A model generated the notes under the pieces. That model was not told where the DNA came from. It searched no databases and saw nothing but the letters and a program-made list of their open reading frames with translations. Made by a program: the position numbers and the translations under genes. From a virus, in the IMG/VR virus record IMGVR_UViG_3300035670_000657, positions 1 to 37,307 of that record: 37,307 nucleotides of DNA; one strand, 5' to 3'. Position 1 is the first letter of the stretch. Each line of letters starts with the position of its first letter. Shown piece by piece: positions 17,052 through 24,134 of the stretch.

Positions 17052-17148
17052 GGGAAATTCCTTTGTGCAAATGCTGTGACTTTTTTTTGTAAACTCTTAG
17101 GTAAGACACATCAGACAAGTCAACAATAATGGCTGACAAAGGCTGATG

Positions 17149-19098
17149 TTAACCAGCCATAGGGGCTGTGGGCAATAAGTCGGACACAGGAGGGGCTTCA
17201 GGTGTGGCAAGGGGTTGACCTGGACTTTGTGCTGGCTGTGGTTGTGCTGGCTGTGGTTGTGCTGCTGCTTGTGTGGAGCTGACGATGGACTGCAAGTCGT
17301 CAAGGTAGCGACGCAGCAGCTCTAATGGCTCCTCTGAGTCGCTGTTGAGCTTTTGGCGGGCTATGTATTGGATAGTGAGCTTAATGGCTGTTTGGATATC
17401 ATCGGTCTCTTCAGGTGGGATGTAGTCGCCCGTCTCTAACATCTTCTCAATGTTTTTCCGTGCCAGCCTGTAGCCTGACACCGCAAGCTCTGTGTATTCG
17501 GCTAAATCGGGGAAGTCCATCAAATCCTGTGCGGCCTGCAAGGGGATAAGGCCAGCCTGGGTCAGCTCTTGGATGTCTTGAAGCCGTGCTGAAGGGGCCT
17601 TAGAGAGGAAATTGGTGGGCCACACTTGCACAATATACTGGTCAGGCTTCATACACACATCCGAGTACTTGAGCACCTCCATCCCATCTTTTTTATCAAA
17701 GCTCACCACTTTGTATTGGGATCCAAAAATGTCAGCTAAATCTTTACATGCTTCAAAGCACAAATTGGCCACATCTATATGCAACTGCTCTCTTTTTTGT
17801 GTCAGAGTGATAAAGCGTGTGTTGGCCTGGTCAGCGTACTCTCTGAGTGCCTTGCCGCTATCCACACCTGAGGGCTTCTTACCTGTGGCTTGGAGTAAAG
17901 GGATGCCTTGGATTTCAAAAGCACGGTTGTAAAGCCTATCTATCTGGGCATAAATCTCAGGTGGGACAGCTTGTGGGGTGGAGATAATGGGTGGCGTGCC
18001 ACGGTACTTAATGATGGCCCCTATTTGGCTATTGAGGTGGGCTTCATTGACCTGGCTCCCCTCTTCTAAAAAGATGCGGGGGTTGGCAATGAGTTTGAGC
18101 ATCTGTTGGCTGCGGGTCAAAAGCTGGGTGATTTCAGCTTGGATGGGGAGCAGTTCCTCGGGGATGCCACGGCCATAAAACCCTAAGGGTAGGTCGGTGT
18201 GGCGGTAAATGGCAAAGGGGAAGTGGTCTTTGGGGTAGGGCTCGTCAAGGAAGGTCACAGATTCAGAGCAGAGAACGTGACGCCCACCACCCAACTCAGC
18301 TTTTGTATGGACCCAATTGGTGTTTTGGTGATTTGGCAGGTGCCACGCTTCAGTGACCCTAATACAGTCGCTCACCACATGTCCAGTGCCCATTTCCACC
18401 GTTTGGCCCTTGAGGTTCATGATGCCCGCTTCATGCTCGGGGAAGGTCTCGAGAAGGATGTAGCGGGCCACAAACCGGGTTTGGTAAAGAGAGCGTGGCG
18501 TGCCATATACAGAGTCGCCTGGGCACACGATGATTTCAGTGGGCAGCACTTTTTCCACCACCACGTCACCACCACTCGCCGAGACCTTACAAAAACCTGT
18601 GCCAAAGATGGCAGCGTCCTTAATGACAGCAGTGGTTATCTCATGGACTTTCTTTTGTAGAAAAAGGCCGTAGATAAATTTGTTCATTTTACGGGCACGC
18701 TGCTGGAGTTTAAAACTCCCACCGTCGGTGAGCACCATGGGCTTTATGCGGCCCTCACAAAGAGAGTTCACCATGGTGTCGGTGCAGGCTTGGATCACAT
18801 TTAGGCTAAGGGCTGGTTTATTGGGGGATAGAGACCACGATGAGCCCACCGAGGTTGAGTATTGATTGAGGGAGATAGCAAGCTGTGGGCTGCCAGAATA
18901 GAGCCTCATAAACCGCAAGTTAGTGCCAAAGAAGGTGGCATTGCGCTCCTCTATGGTGCGGCACACTGTGGTAATGGCATTGGATAGCCTCACAGGGTCG
19001 TCTTCAGGTATCTGCCACCACAGATTATCGTTGTTTTTTTGGTTCAAGAGTTGTAGTGCTGGCTTGACTTTATAACCATTATTATCTTTTTTTTTCAT
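17149..19098 (-). CDS. Portal protein
   Basis: The product has 649 residues, within the size range of podoviral portals. The alternating helices and beta core are portal-like: an N-terminal DPVRLSNAITTVCRTIEERN, a wing/stem region (EITTAVIKDAAIFGTGFCKV), PTEIIVCPGDSVYGTP, YRHTDLPLGFYGRGIPEELLPIQAEITQLLTRSQQMLKLIANPR, then SGKALREYADQANTRF. The GFYGRGIPEEL and long following helix match the clip/stem region of portal proteins. The C-terminus has a Gln/Pro repeat (PQPAQPQPAQ) encoded by a 15-bp tandem DNA repeat. Ribosome site AAGGTAGG. It is followed by scaffold and capsid, giving the usual head-gene order, but TerL is not adjacent. Confidence 0.85.
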   Translation of the reverse strand: MKKKDNNGYKVKPALQLLNQKNNDNLWWQIPEDDPVRLSNAITTVCRTIEERNATFFGTNLRFMRLYSGSPQLAISLNQYSTSVGSSWSLSPNKPALSLNVIQACTDTMVNSLCEGRIKPMVLTDGGSFKLQQRARKMNKFIYGLFLQKKVHEITTAVIKDAAIFGTGFCKVSASGGDVVVEKVLPTEIIVCPGDSVYGTPRSLYQTRFVARYILLETFPEHEAGIMNLKGQTVEMGTGHVVSDCIRVTEAWHLPNHQNTNWVHTKAELGGGRHVLCSESVTFLDEPYPKDHFPFAIYRHTDLPLGFYGRGIPEELLPIQAEITQLLTRSQQMLKLIANPRIFLEEGSQVNEAHLNSQIGAIIKYRGTPPIISTPQAVPPEIYAQIDRLYNRAFEIQGIPLLQATGKKPSGVDSGKALREYADQANTRFITLTQKREQLHIDVANLCFEACKDLADIFGSQYKVVSFDKKDGMEVLKYSDVCMKPDQYIVQVWPTNFLSKAPSARLQDIQELTQAGLIPLQAAQDLMDFPDLAEYTELAVSGYRLARKNIEKMLETGDYIPPEETDDIQTAIKLTIQYIARQKLNSDSEEPLELLRRYLDDLQSIVSSTQAAAQPQPAQPQPAQSPGQPLATPEAPPVSDLLPTAPMAG

Positions 19099-19127
19099 GG
19101 CCTACCTTAACATGTGAGTCAATAAAA

Positions 19128-19238
19128 TTATTGCATGTAGATAAGATATGCCATGTAGAAGGCTGCTGCCAAAAAAAACAGGCCGACAATCAAAAGGATT
19201 GGGTCAGCCGTCAATATCTTCTGGGAACAGGATGCCAT
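19128..19238 (-). CDS. Tiny single-membrane-span protein candidate
   Basis: Using the ATG at 19238 gives 36 residues: a short polar start, then one hydrophobic span (DPILLIVGLFFLAAAFYMAYLIY) reaching almost to the C-terminus. The frame stays open upstream to 19343, but that part overlaps the neighbouring gene and looks like non-native coding. The ribosome site is weak. Small membrane proteins before the portal gene exist in phages and could be holin-like, but this is not shown. It overlaps the preceding gene by 35 bp, and the portal starts 29 bp later. Confidence 0.4.
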   Translation of the reverse strand: MASCSQKILTADPILLIVGLFFLAAAFYMAYLIYMQ

Positions 19239-19485
19239 CCAAGTCTGCCCGTTGATGCGGTCCAAGAGCTTGCGGATATGGGATGGGGTTGGTGGTGGGG
19301 GCTGATACATATGAGTCCTCCCTGGTCTTCTTAGACTGGTCAAACTCTAGTTTAACGCTTGTGAGGCCAGCTTGCACAAGCCTTAGGATAGCATCTTCAA
19401 GGCTTTGGCTTGGGCTGGGGCTTGGATTTAGCTGACTGGGACTGAGACTTAGCTGCTTTGGCTTTGGCTGCTTTGTATTGCTCAC
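19204..19485 (-). CDS. Small hypothetical protein, overlapping gene
   Basis: Up to 93 residues starting at a GTG codon. The first ~28 residues are Ser/Pro/Gln-rich and overlap, in another frame, the Lys/Ser/Gln-rich tail of the upstream HTH gene, so the true start could be further in. The rest looks genuine: a helix-strand unit (SLEDAILRLVQAGLTSVKLEFDQ) and an acidic end (DLDGILFPEDIDG). Similar short LLxxLxxAGLTxVKLEF units occur in small head-region phage proteins. No function can be assigned. Confidence 0.5.
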   Translation of the reverse strand: MSNTKQPKPKQLSLSPSQLNPSPSPSQSLEDAILRLVQAGLTSVKLEFDQSKKTREDSYVSAPTTNPIPYPQALGPHQRADLDGILFPEDIDG

Positions 19486-19813
19486 CTAGGTTTCTCTCCC
19501 ATTCTCTAAGGCGTTTGATGCGGGTGTGCTCGGGCTGGGCATACCGCAGCCCACCCTTATAGGGCTCAAGTATATAATCTCTCCACCTCTCTAGACGCTC
19601 AAGGGGGTGTTGTATGCACCGCCATGTGCGGCCTGCCATGATGAGGCTGACATAGTGGAGATTGATGCCAGTCTCTTCCTCAACGTCCAGGCTGGTCTCA
19701 CCAGCTAGCTTCATCTCAATGGCTGTGATGATGTCCTTCTCAGTGAACTTAGCATGGGGTGATTTAGCCCCTTGGAGTTGGGGGAGCTGCCGCTTCAGTC
19801 CACGTTCTGCCAT
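19397..19813 (-). CDS. Helix-turn-helix DNA-binding protein, candidate small terminase subunit
   Basis: The product has 138 residues from the ATG at 19813, chosen for its GAGGGA ribosome site; an upstream ATG at 19855 has none. Residues ~22-70 form a helix-turn-helix of the type FTEKDIITAIEMKLAGETSLDVEEETGINLHYVSLIMAGRTW (written here only as a motif region), with a recognition helix near INLHYVSLIMAGRTW. The remainder is helical and ends in a Lys/Gln/Ser/Pro-rich tail. TerS proteins have an N-terminal HTH and helical oligomerisation core and are often encoded just before the portal. The large terminase is on the other side of the circle, however, so a regulator is also possible. Confidence 0.55.
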   Translation of the reverse strand: MAERGLKRQLPQLQGAKSPHAKFTEKDIITAIEMKLAGETSLDVEEETGINLHYVSLIMAGRTWRCIQHPLERLERWRDYILEPYKGGLRYAQPEHTRIKRLREWERNLGEQYKAAKAKAAKSQSQSAKSKPQPKPKP

Positions 19814-19923
19814 GATGTGTCCCTCAATATGGCCAGCCAACGGTTGCCCACCCATATGTAATCAAACATGGGGTGCTCGGGTGGTGGTGGTGGTGGGTTT
19901 TCAAGTGTGGTTTCAGTTTCCAT
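19795..19923 (-). CDS. Missed small gene, 42 residues
   Basis: A short open frame with strong translational context: AAAGGATGTAA before the ATG at 19923, overlapping the stop of the upstream gene and ending 19 bp inside the start of the HTH gene. The product begins with a Thr/Glu segment and six Pro in a row, then a Trp-rich half (FDYIWVGNRWLAILRDTSW). Overlaps at both ends fill the gap between its neighbours exactly, which is typical of a translationally coupled phage gene. Function unknown. Confidence 0.6.
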   Translation of the reverse strand: METETTLENPPPPPPEHPMFDYIWVGNRWLAILRDTSWQNVD

Positions 19924-20398
19924 TTACATCCTTTAGTATCCGCACGTTATAAGGTGGCTTATAATTCATGAGGCATGTTTCAATGATATACCCGCACAAT
20001 CTAAAAACATTTTGGTAAATCTCACGGTGCTCAGGGTCCAGTGTTTCAAGCATTTTGCTAATAAAACTAAACAGTTGGGCTCTCACCATGGTGTGCACCA
20101 AAGCCTCGGAACTCAGAGCCTCGACGGACTCGGGCTTGCCCACGCTATCCTGAAATTCCTTGAAATGGATACAAAAGTCCTGAGTGACCATGGCAAGCTC
20201 AAATGGGCTGGGTTTTGTGCCAGCCGGATCTATGGCTTGCCTGGTAAATATGTAAAGGCTCATGCTTGCCACATCTTTCATGGCTTCTCTAGGCAATGTC
20301 TTTTGGATCTCAGATTTTGTCTTGACATACCCGGCATCTTTGGCAAGCACATATTCAAAGTGCCTAAGCAATCCTAACAGGGTATACTGGCATTCCAC
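19913..20398 (-). CDS. Hypothetical helical protein, first gene of the morphogenesis operon
   Basis: The product has 161 residues starting at GTG, with GAGGAATATT as ribosome site. It is mainly helical (LLGLLRHFEYVLAKDAGYV, SLYIFTRQAID, ALVHTMVRAQLFSFISKMLETLDPEHREIYQNVFRLCGYIIETCLMN). No known motif or membrane span was seen. It starts about 25 bp downstream of the predicted transcription start of a strong promoter, so it is the first gene of the leftward late transcript. It could be a packaging or head-assembly accessory protein; that is only a guess. Confidence 0.65.
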   Translation of the reverse strand: MECQYTLLGLLRHFEYVLAKDAGYVKTKSEIQKTLPREAMKDVASMSLYIFTRQAIDPAGTKPSPFELAMVTQDFCIHFKEFQDSVGKPESVEALSSEALVHTMVRAQLFSFISKMLETLDPEHREIYQNVFRLCGYIIETCLMNYKPPYNVRILKDVNGN

Positions 20399-20744
20399 AA
20401 TAATATTCCTCGGTTATTGTTAGCTTGCATTATTGCTAAGATTAGACAGTTTGTCAATAGACTTGTCAATATGGCCAATTGGTCAAAAAAAAGGCCAGGG
20501 CCAAATTTCCAGCCAGCCGAAAAATCGAAACCAAAAAGCCCCAAGAGTTTTCCCAGGCGGGTCTTATGGCCTACGGCCAAGCGGCCCTTATTTAAGAGTG
20601 GGGGAAAAAGCCAGGGAAAGGGGGCAGGAAGACAGGGAAGGGGTGTTTTATGAGTCCTAGCTAGGGAGCAAGTCCCACAGGAGCCAGAGGTGTTTAAACG
20701 GTGGTTTACTGGAGGTCTTGAGGGGAAGGGGAGGTAAACCTTGC
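20399..20744. other. Noncoding control region upstream of the morphogenesis operon
   Basis: No gene is supported in these 346 bp. The left end (20429-20469) carries the leftward promoter. Right of it is a GC-rich stretch with short inverted repeats (GGCC-TAC-GGCC near 20569) and a purine-rich plus strand (about 20596-20642, several G-runs). Near 20703-20740, GGTTTAC and GTAAACC form a 7-bp inverted repeat with a 24-base loop, possibly the end signal of the gene on its right. The 10-mer AGGAAGACAG here also occurs at about 37183, next to the iterons. Confidence 0.6.
20429..20457 (-). promoter_or_regulatory. Strong sigma-70-type promoter of the leftward late operon
   Basis: On the minus strand TTGACA (20452-20457) is separated by 17 bp from AATAAT (20429-20434), a near-consensus -35/-10 pair. 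A second TTGACA lies 12 bp further upstream (20464-20469) and may be an alternative -35 or part of an activator or repressor site. Transcription would start near 20422, about 25 bp before the first gene. Confidence 0.75.
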
Positions 20745-21152
20745 TCAGAAGGAATGCTCGGATGCAAGCCAGTGCCATTTGGGTGAGCGGCAGAACTCCT
20801 GTTGGACTTTCTTAACTACTTCAAATAGCCTTTTTTTATCAGGATATTTAGCAACAAAATTTCTTTCCGACTCGGTGAAAAAATTAAAATTCCAAACGTG
20901 GGCTTCACTTTCATAGGGCCCGGCAACATTTACGAACACACTAGGCACGTTTGGGGCATTTAGATCGGCGTATCTGAAGCTGTATAAATTTAACCTACTT
21001 AAAATATTTAGGTCTCCGTTTGTATCATAGGTAAAGTACACAGATTCATTATCTATTTTAAAATGTGCGACAGACCCGTTTGATGTGCGGGTTTCACCCT
21101 TTGAAACACAAGTACGAGGGTGCTCGTCAAACCCAATAAATTCAATCTGCAT
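20745..21152 (-). CDS. Small early protein (hypothetical)
   Basis: The product has 135 residues from the ATG at 21152, chosen because AGGAACAGGAATAAC is a good ribosome site; a longer version to 21242 would overlap the next gene. Beta-rich (QIEFIGFDEHPRTCVSK, SVYFTYDTNGDLNILSRLNLYSFRYADLN, VFVNVAGPYESEAHVWNFNFFT) with a helical end (EVVKKVQQEFCRSPK). No family recognised. The AT-rich base composition matches the replication genes rather than the structural ones, so an early host-takeover role is possible. Confidence 0.6.
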   Translation of the reverse strand: MQIEFIGFDEHPRTCVSKGETRTSNGSVAHFKIDNESVYFTYDTNGDLNILSRLNLYSFRYADLNAPNVPSVFVNVAGPYESEAHVWNFNFFTESERNFVAKYPDKKRLFEVVKKVQQEFCRSPKWHWLASEHSF

Positions 21153-21199
21153 GTTATTCCTGTTCCTATCCTTCTCATAAACCTTGTTTGCGGTTAAAC

Positions 21200-21439
21200 C
21201 TATAAAGAGGTTTGCAATGTCTCTATCTGGTCTTCTCCACACACAAATGTGGCTTGGTAATCAAAATCCTCATCAAGATAAGTCTCAATGTATTCCCATG
21301 CATCCTCAAAACTCTCAAATATCATGGGGTCTTGGATATTTGGCCTACCACTCAAATCACCTAGCTCATAAGAATATAAGTCTTTGGTTTTGCCAAGATA
21401 ATCAACATAGGTCTCTTCATTTAGAATCATGTAAGGCAT
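21200..21439 (-). CDS. Small acidic early protein (hypothetical)
   Basis: The product has 79 residues and is strongly acidic (ETYVDYLGKTKDLYSYELGD, then a Glu/Asp helix FEDAWEYIETYLDEDFD). It starts at the ATG at 21439 with GGAGATAAG as ribosome site. Acidic small phage proteins often act as DNA mimics or inhibitors, but nothing specific is recognised here. It lies 47 bp before the next gene of the same strand. Confidence 0.6.
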   Translation of the reverse strand: MPYMILNEETYVDYLGKTKDLYSYELGDLSGRPNIQDPMIFESFEDAWEYIETYLDEDFDYQATFVCGEDQIETLQTSL

Positions 21440-21567
21440 ATCTTATCTCCCAAGGGTATTCCTTACCCTCATAAAAACCTTATCGACAAAAGGATTTCAT
21501 AGGCTCACTCCTTGAGTCTATTTATATCATCGAACATTTTTATCAAAAAGTAAAGATTTATTTTGAT

Positions 21568-21873
21568 TTATTGTGAGTTCAATTTGTATACGTTTGCCGA
21601 TTTCCCATTTGAATCAAATTCTTTGGTTTTAATTAACTTATTGTTTTGAACTAATTTTAAAAGGGCTACTTTCATGTCCATTGCACTGAAATGCTTGTAC
21701 AAAATGTTCCTGCTTGCTCTGTCTTTTATTCGGCCAGCAGCCAACCCATTTGGATTCTTGGTTAAAATATAAAGAATATAGGTCTTTAAATCTTCAAGAG
21801 TTATATGGCTTGCAGAGGTGCTAGTAATCGGTTCATTGTTTGCCTTAGGCGCTTTCTTAGTCTTCATAAGCAT
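21568..21873 (-). CDS. Winged-helix-like regulator candidate
   Basis: Up to 101 residues. After a basic, low-complexity start come helices and a wing typical of a wHTH: ITLEDLKTYILYILTKN, GRIKDRA, LYKHFSAMDMKVALLKLVQNNKLIKTKEF, ending in SANVYKL. It lies directly beside the large TTGTGGATCC repeat region and has a plausible promoter 25 bp upstream, so it may be the repressor or initiator-control protein acting on that region (inference). The start at 21873 or at the internal ATG at 21867 is equally likely. Confidence 0.6.
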   Translation of the reverse strand: MLMKTKKAPKANNEPITSTSASHITLEDLKTYILYILTKNPNGLAAGRIKDRASRNILYKHFSAMDMKVALLKLVQNNKLIKTKEFDSNGKSANVYKLNSQ

Positions 21874-21897
21874 CCATATTTATTAAATAGAATGGAT

Positions 21898-21926
21898 ACA
21901 ATACTACTTTCAAACGACTTAATCAA
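21898..21926 (-). promoter_or_regulatory. Leftward promoter candidate for the wHTH gene
   Basis: On the minus strand TTGATT (21921-21926) and TATTGT (21898-21903) are separated by 17 bp, each matching the sigma-70 consensus at four of six positions. It would drive the small regulator gene starting at 21873. Confidence 0.45.
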
Positions 21927-22164
21927 TATTTTTTATCTATTTTTTTTCTATATCATTTCCAAAATTGGGAAGCTCTTCTTATAACTAATGAGATTTCAAG
22001 TGCTTATGTATTTTCTTACTGAATTAAAAACAAAGCTCCCTCAAGTCTCCCTCATATAGTATCTTATACAGGTAAGACAATGATTTCACTACTTTACATA
22101 TATTGTATCAGATTTCATTCTCCTTCGCAACAGAAATGGTAACCATGATGTTTTTGATTTCAGA

Positions 22165-22213
22165 CTTGTGGATCCAGATCCACTAAATCCACAAGTTGTG
22201 GATCCGGATCCAC
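22165..22213. repeat. Two adjacent palindromic GTGGATC sites
   Basis: GTGGATC-CA-GATCCAC (22168-22183) and GTGGATCC-GGATCCAC (22198-22213, a 16-bp perfect palindrome) lie 30 bp apart. CTTGTGGAT (22165-22173) also pairs with ATCCACAAG (22187-22195). The core TGTGGAT is the reverse of the DnaA-box core ATCCACA, though the outer bases differ from TTATCCACA. Confidence 0.85.
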
Positions 22214-22296
22214 TGTCTTTAAGGGGGTCAGGGTTATCAATATGGTCTGAAGTGGTCTTATGGTTTTGATATGATTAGCGTATTCGGAAATAAAAG

Positions 22297-22361
22297 TTGT
22301 GGATCCATTATGCTTTCATTGTGGATCCATTATGCTTTCATTATGCTTTCATTGTGGATCC
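22297..22361. repeat. Three TTGTGGATCC direct repeats spaced by 22 and 33 bp
   Basis: TTGTGGATCC starts at 22297, 22319 and 22352. The first two are parts of a perfect 22-bp repeat that continues with ATTATGCTTTCA, and an extra 11-bp copy of that continuation separates the second and third. Spacings are whole multiples of 11 bp, so all three sites face the same side of the DNA helix, as in iterons or cooperative operators. Confidence 0.85.
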
Positions 22362-22423
22362 AAATTCTCAGAATGTTGATATCATTGGGGATGAAATCAC
22401 TTTAAAAGACTTATTCACTAAAA

Positions 22424-23845
22424 TCAAGGGGTATTTAAGGTCTGGTTTCCGGGCCTGTAAGAGGTCTGGCACCCAGCGGCCTTGGTCTCTGTTATTTGGG
22501 ATTCTTTGACAAGGAAGGCAATGGCACGGTCAATATGATGGCTGGAGAACTTTTTATAAGCATTGTTAGCAGAACATCGTTTAGTTATATAAGACCTTGT
22601 TAACCCTGGTTTACTCATAACACATTGATAGATATATGTTATCAAGTCATAATCATGCGGATTGTCTTTAGGCATGTATTTCATGCGGTTAAGTATGTTT
22701 TGATAATGGAGGCTGATAAAAAGTGAAGCGATAGTAGTGTCTGCTTCAGTAGGGGCTTCTCGGCCCGCCCCCCAAGCGTGGAGCCAGGCATAACTGACAA
22801 ACCTCTCCACAAGCCTGTTGCGGTACTGTTCGGCAATAGCTTTGGCATGGTATTCATGACCACCTTTGTTCAAATATTCCATAAGCTCTGAATAATCCTC
22901 ATGGAAATCATGTCCAGTAGTGGGATTGGGCAATCTGCCTTTTTTTGCATAGGCGATTATTTTTGGTTCTAAAGTAAGTTCATATGGAAATTTATTATTT
23001 AAATCAGCAAGATACTTATCGGAAATAGCTAGTTCCGAACTTGTATTTTTAGACTCAGCCGAATCTAAAAAACTATCAATATTCTGCGGAACAACTTTTC
23101 CTACAAAATCAAAAACGTAACACCTTTGGTAAAATCCTTTTTCTAAGAATTTATCACTTGTGGCTAGTTGGAAGTTTTGGCCATTTGTCGTAAACCCTAT
23201 GCGGGGCTTCTCAACACGCCTACTGCTTTTAGTGGGGTCTTTATTTGTTATTTCGGGAAGATGGCTGCATGGTCCGTACGCTTTTAATAAAGTGTCAATG
23301 AGAGGTGCCAAAATACTGGGCGGCTCAGAACCGAAAGCAGGCCACAATTTAAGCAGATGCCCGAGACCTTCATCATAATCTAAAAAGACATTAGGATTAG
23401 GGACATAGCCTTCTTTTTGAGGGTCAAACTTCGTATATAACCCCTCACGGCTTGCGGGCATAACAACGTGCCAACACTTATTCCTTAACTTTAAAAGCGT
23501 TTTTCCAATGATTTCATTTGCTAAGGATTTTCCAGCTCCGCTTTCTCCTATGCAGATATACCAATGGCAGGGAAAGAAGTTGTAAATGTTTTGAGTTGAA
23601 AGACCCATAATAGCTGTAGCAATGTAGATAGATTGTTGAATAAAATTATTAGGCTGTACTCCATTACCACTCAATATATCTTGGGCTCCCCAATATAAAC
23701 TCCCCCAATCGCCCTCTAGTTTCGAAGCAATATCAGCAGCTAAAGCTTCTTGAGCTTTTGAATATTGATATAGGCTAATATTTTGAAATTGTAGTTGGAT
23801 ATTATTGTGTGCAATTGCCTGTTGACTGGTTTCGTTTTGTGGCAT
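22424..23845 (-). CDS. DUF3987-type ATPase, candidate replicative helicase/primase-helicase
   Basis: The product has 473 residues from the ATG at 23845, chosen for the perfect AGGAGGTAA ribosome site just upstream. Walker A is GESGAGKS (100-107) and a Walker B-like segment is VFLDYDEGL. The later RIGFTTNGQNFQLATSDKFLEKGFYQRCYVFDF is the re-entrant, oligomer-sensor region seen in DUF3987 phage and plasmid proteins. A C-terminal winged-helix-like part (LTRSYITKRC, SSHHIDRAIAFLVKESQI) may bind DNA. DUF3987 proteins are found in phage replication modules and have been treated as helicase-like. Divergent from the Sak4/DUF669 genes across a 290-bp control region; the TTGTGGATCC repeats lie right downstream. 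Confidence 0.7.
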   Translation of the reverse strand: MPQNETSQQAIAHNNIQLQFQNISLYQYSKAQEALAADIASKLEGDWGSLYWGAQDILSGNGVQPNNFIQQSIYIATAIMGLSTQNIYNFFPCHWYICIGESGAGKSLANEIIGKTLLKLRNKCWHVVMPASREGLYTKFDPQKEGYVPNPNVFLDYDEGLGHLLKLWPAFGSEPPSILAPLIDTLLKAYGPCSHLPEITNKDPTKSSRRVEKPRIGFTTNGQNFQLATSDKFLEKGFYQRCYVFDFVGKVVPQNIDSFLDSAESKNTSSELAISDKYLADLNNKFPYELTLEPKIIAYAKKGRLPNPTTGHDFHEDYSELMEYLNKGGHEYHAKAIAEQYRNRLVERFVSYAWLHAWGAGREAPTEADTTIASLFISLHYQNILNRMKYMPKDNPHDYDLITYIYQCVMSKPGLTRSYITKRCSANNAYKKFSSHHIDRAIAFLVKESQITETKAAGCQTSYRPGNQTLNTP

Positions 23846-23887
23846 AATAAAATTACCTCCTATGCTTCTCAAAAAAATTAGGAATCC

Positions 23888-23919
23888 AAAGCCAATGAGG
23901 GTTGAGTTTCATTGGCTTT
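23888..23919. promoter_or_regulatory. Perfect 11-bp hairpin in the leader of the ATPase gene
   Basis: AAAGCCAATGA and TCATTGGCTTT pair perfectly around a 10-base loop. On the minus strand a T-rich segment (ATTTTTTT) follows about 10 bases later, just before the ribosome site, so it could be a transcription attenuator. AAAGCCAAT recurs once more near 24076, upstream of the plus-strand operon, so it may also be an operator. Confidence 0.6.
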
Positions 23920-23971
23920 ATTTATTTCCTCTAAAGACCTTTACTCTAAACTCCCCATTTGCATAACCGCA

Positions 23972-23997
23972 ATGACACTACATATAGCGTGTGTCAT
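23972..23997. promoter_or_regulatory. Inverted repeat ATGACAC...GTGTCAT, operator candidate
   Basis: Two 7-bp arms (23972-23978 and 23991-23997) are separated by 12 bp, so the arm centres are about two helix turns apart. It lies 25 bp upstream of the -35 element of the rightward promoter, a usual position for a dimeric regulator. Confidence 0.55.
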
Positions 23998-24021
23998 ACA
24001 GCAGCACACCATATGTATCTA

Positions 24022-24050
24022 TTGACATCTAATCAACTTTGAAATAGATT
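24022..24050 (+). promoter_or_regulatory. Rightward early promoter
   Basis: TTGACA (24022-24027), 17 bp, TAGATT (24045-24050). The -35 is perfect and the -10 matches four of six positions. It lies 85 bp upstream of the RecA-like gene and in the divergent region facing the ATPase gene. Confidence 0.65.
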
Positions 24051-24134
24051 TTTGACCAGCTCACAATTATGTAAGCCAAAGCCAATTAGATTAAGCCAAC
24101 AGCTTTAAGACAACAGCCAAGAGAAGGAGATAAG

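Larger units (their letters stand above)
21874..22423. other. 550-bp noncoding region: promoter, AT-rich tract and clustered GTGGATC repeats
   Basis: No gene is supported here. From left to right it holds a leftward promoter (21898-21926), a very AT-rich stretch (about 21925-22110), two palindromic GTGGATC sites (22165-22213), a short unique segment, and three spaced TTGTGGATCC direct repeats (22297-22361). The mixture of easily melted DNA and repeated protein-binding-like sites is typical of a replication origin or a repressor-controlled switch. Confidence 0.7.

Noticed and set aside
19397-19485. Programmed frameshift joining the HTH protein to the 93-residue frame
   Set aside because: Joining them would need a +1 shift with no slippery sequence seen; an ordinary overlapping gene is simpler.
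20374-20778. Open frame of 134 codons on the minus strand upstream of the late operon
   Set aside because: It covers the predicted promoter and purine tract, has odd composition (Pro/Leu/Cys) and overlaps the start of a well-supported gene; likely chance.
22165-22361. GTGGATCC repeats as a restriction-site or transposon-end artefact
   Set aside because: Spacing is regular, orientation is mixed and there is no transposase or target duplication nearby.
22297-22509. Plus-strand frame of 70 codons across the TTGTGGATCC repeats, with a protein-like part (GDEITLKDLFTKIKGYL)
   Set aside because: It starts inside the repeats, has no ribosome site and runs into the antisense of the helicase gene. 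A gene relic cannot be excluded, but it is not supported.
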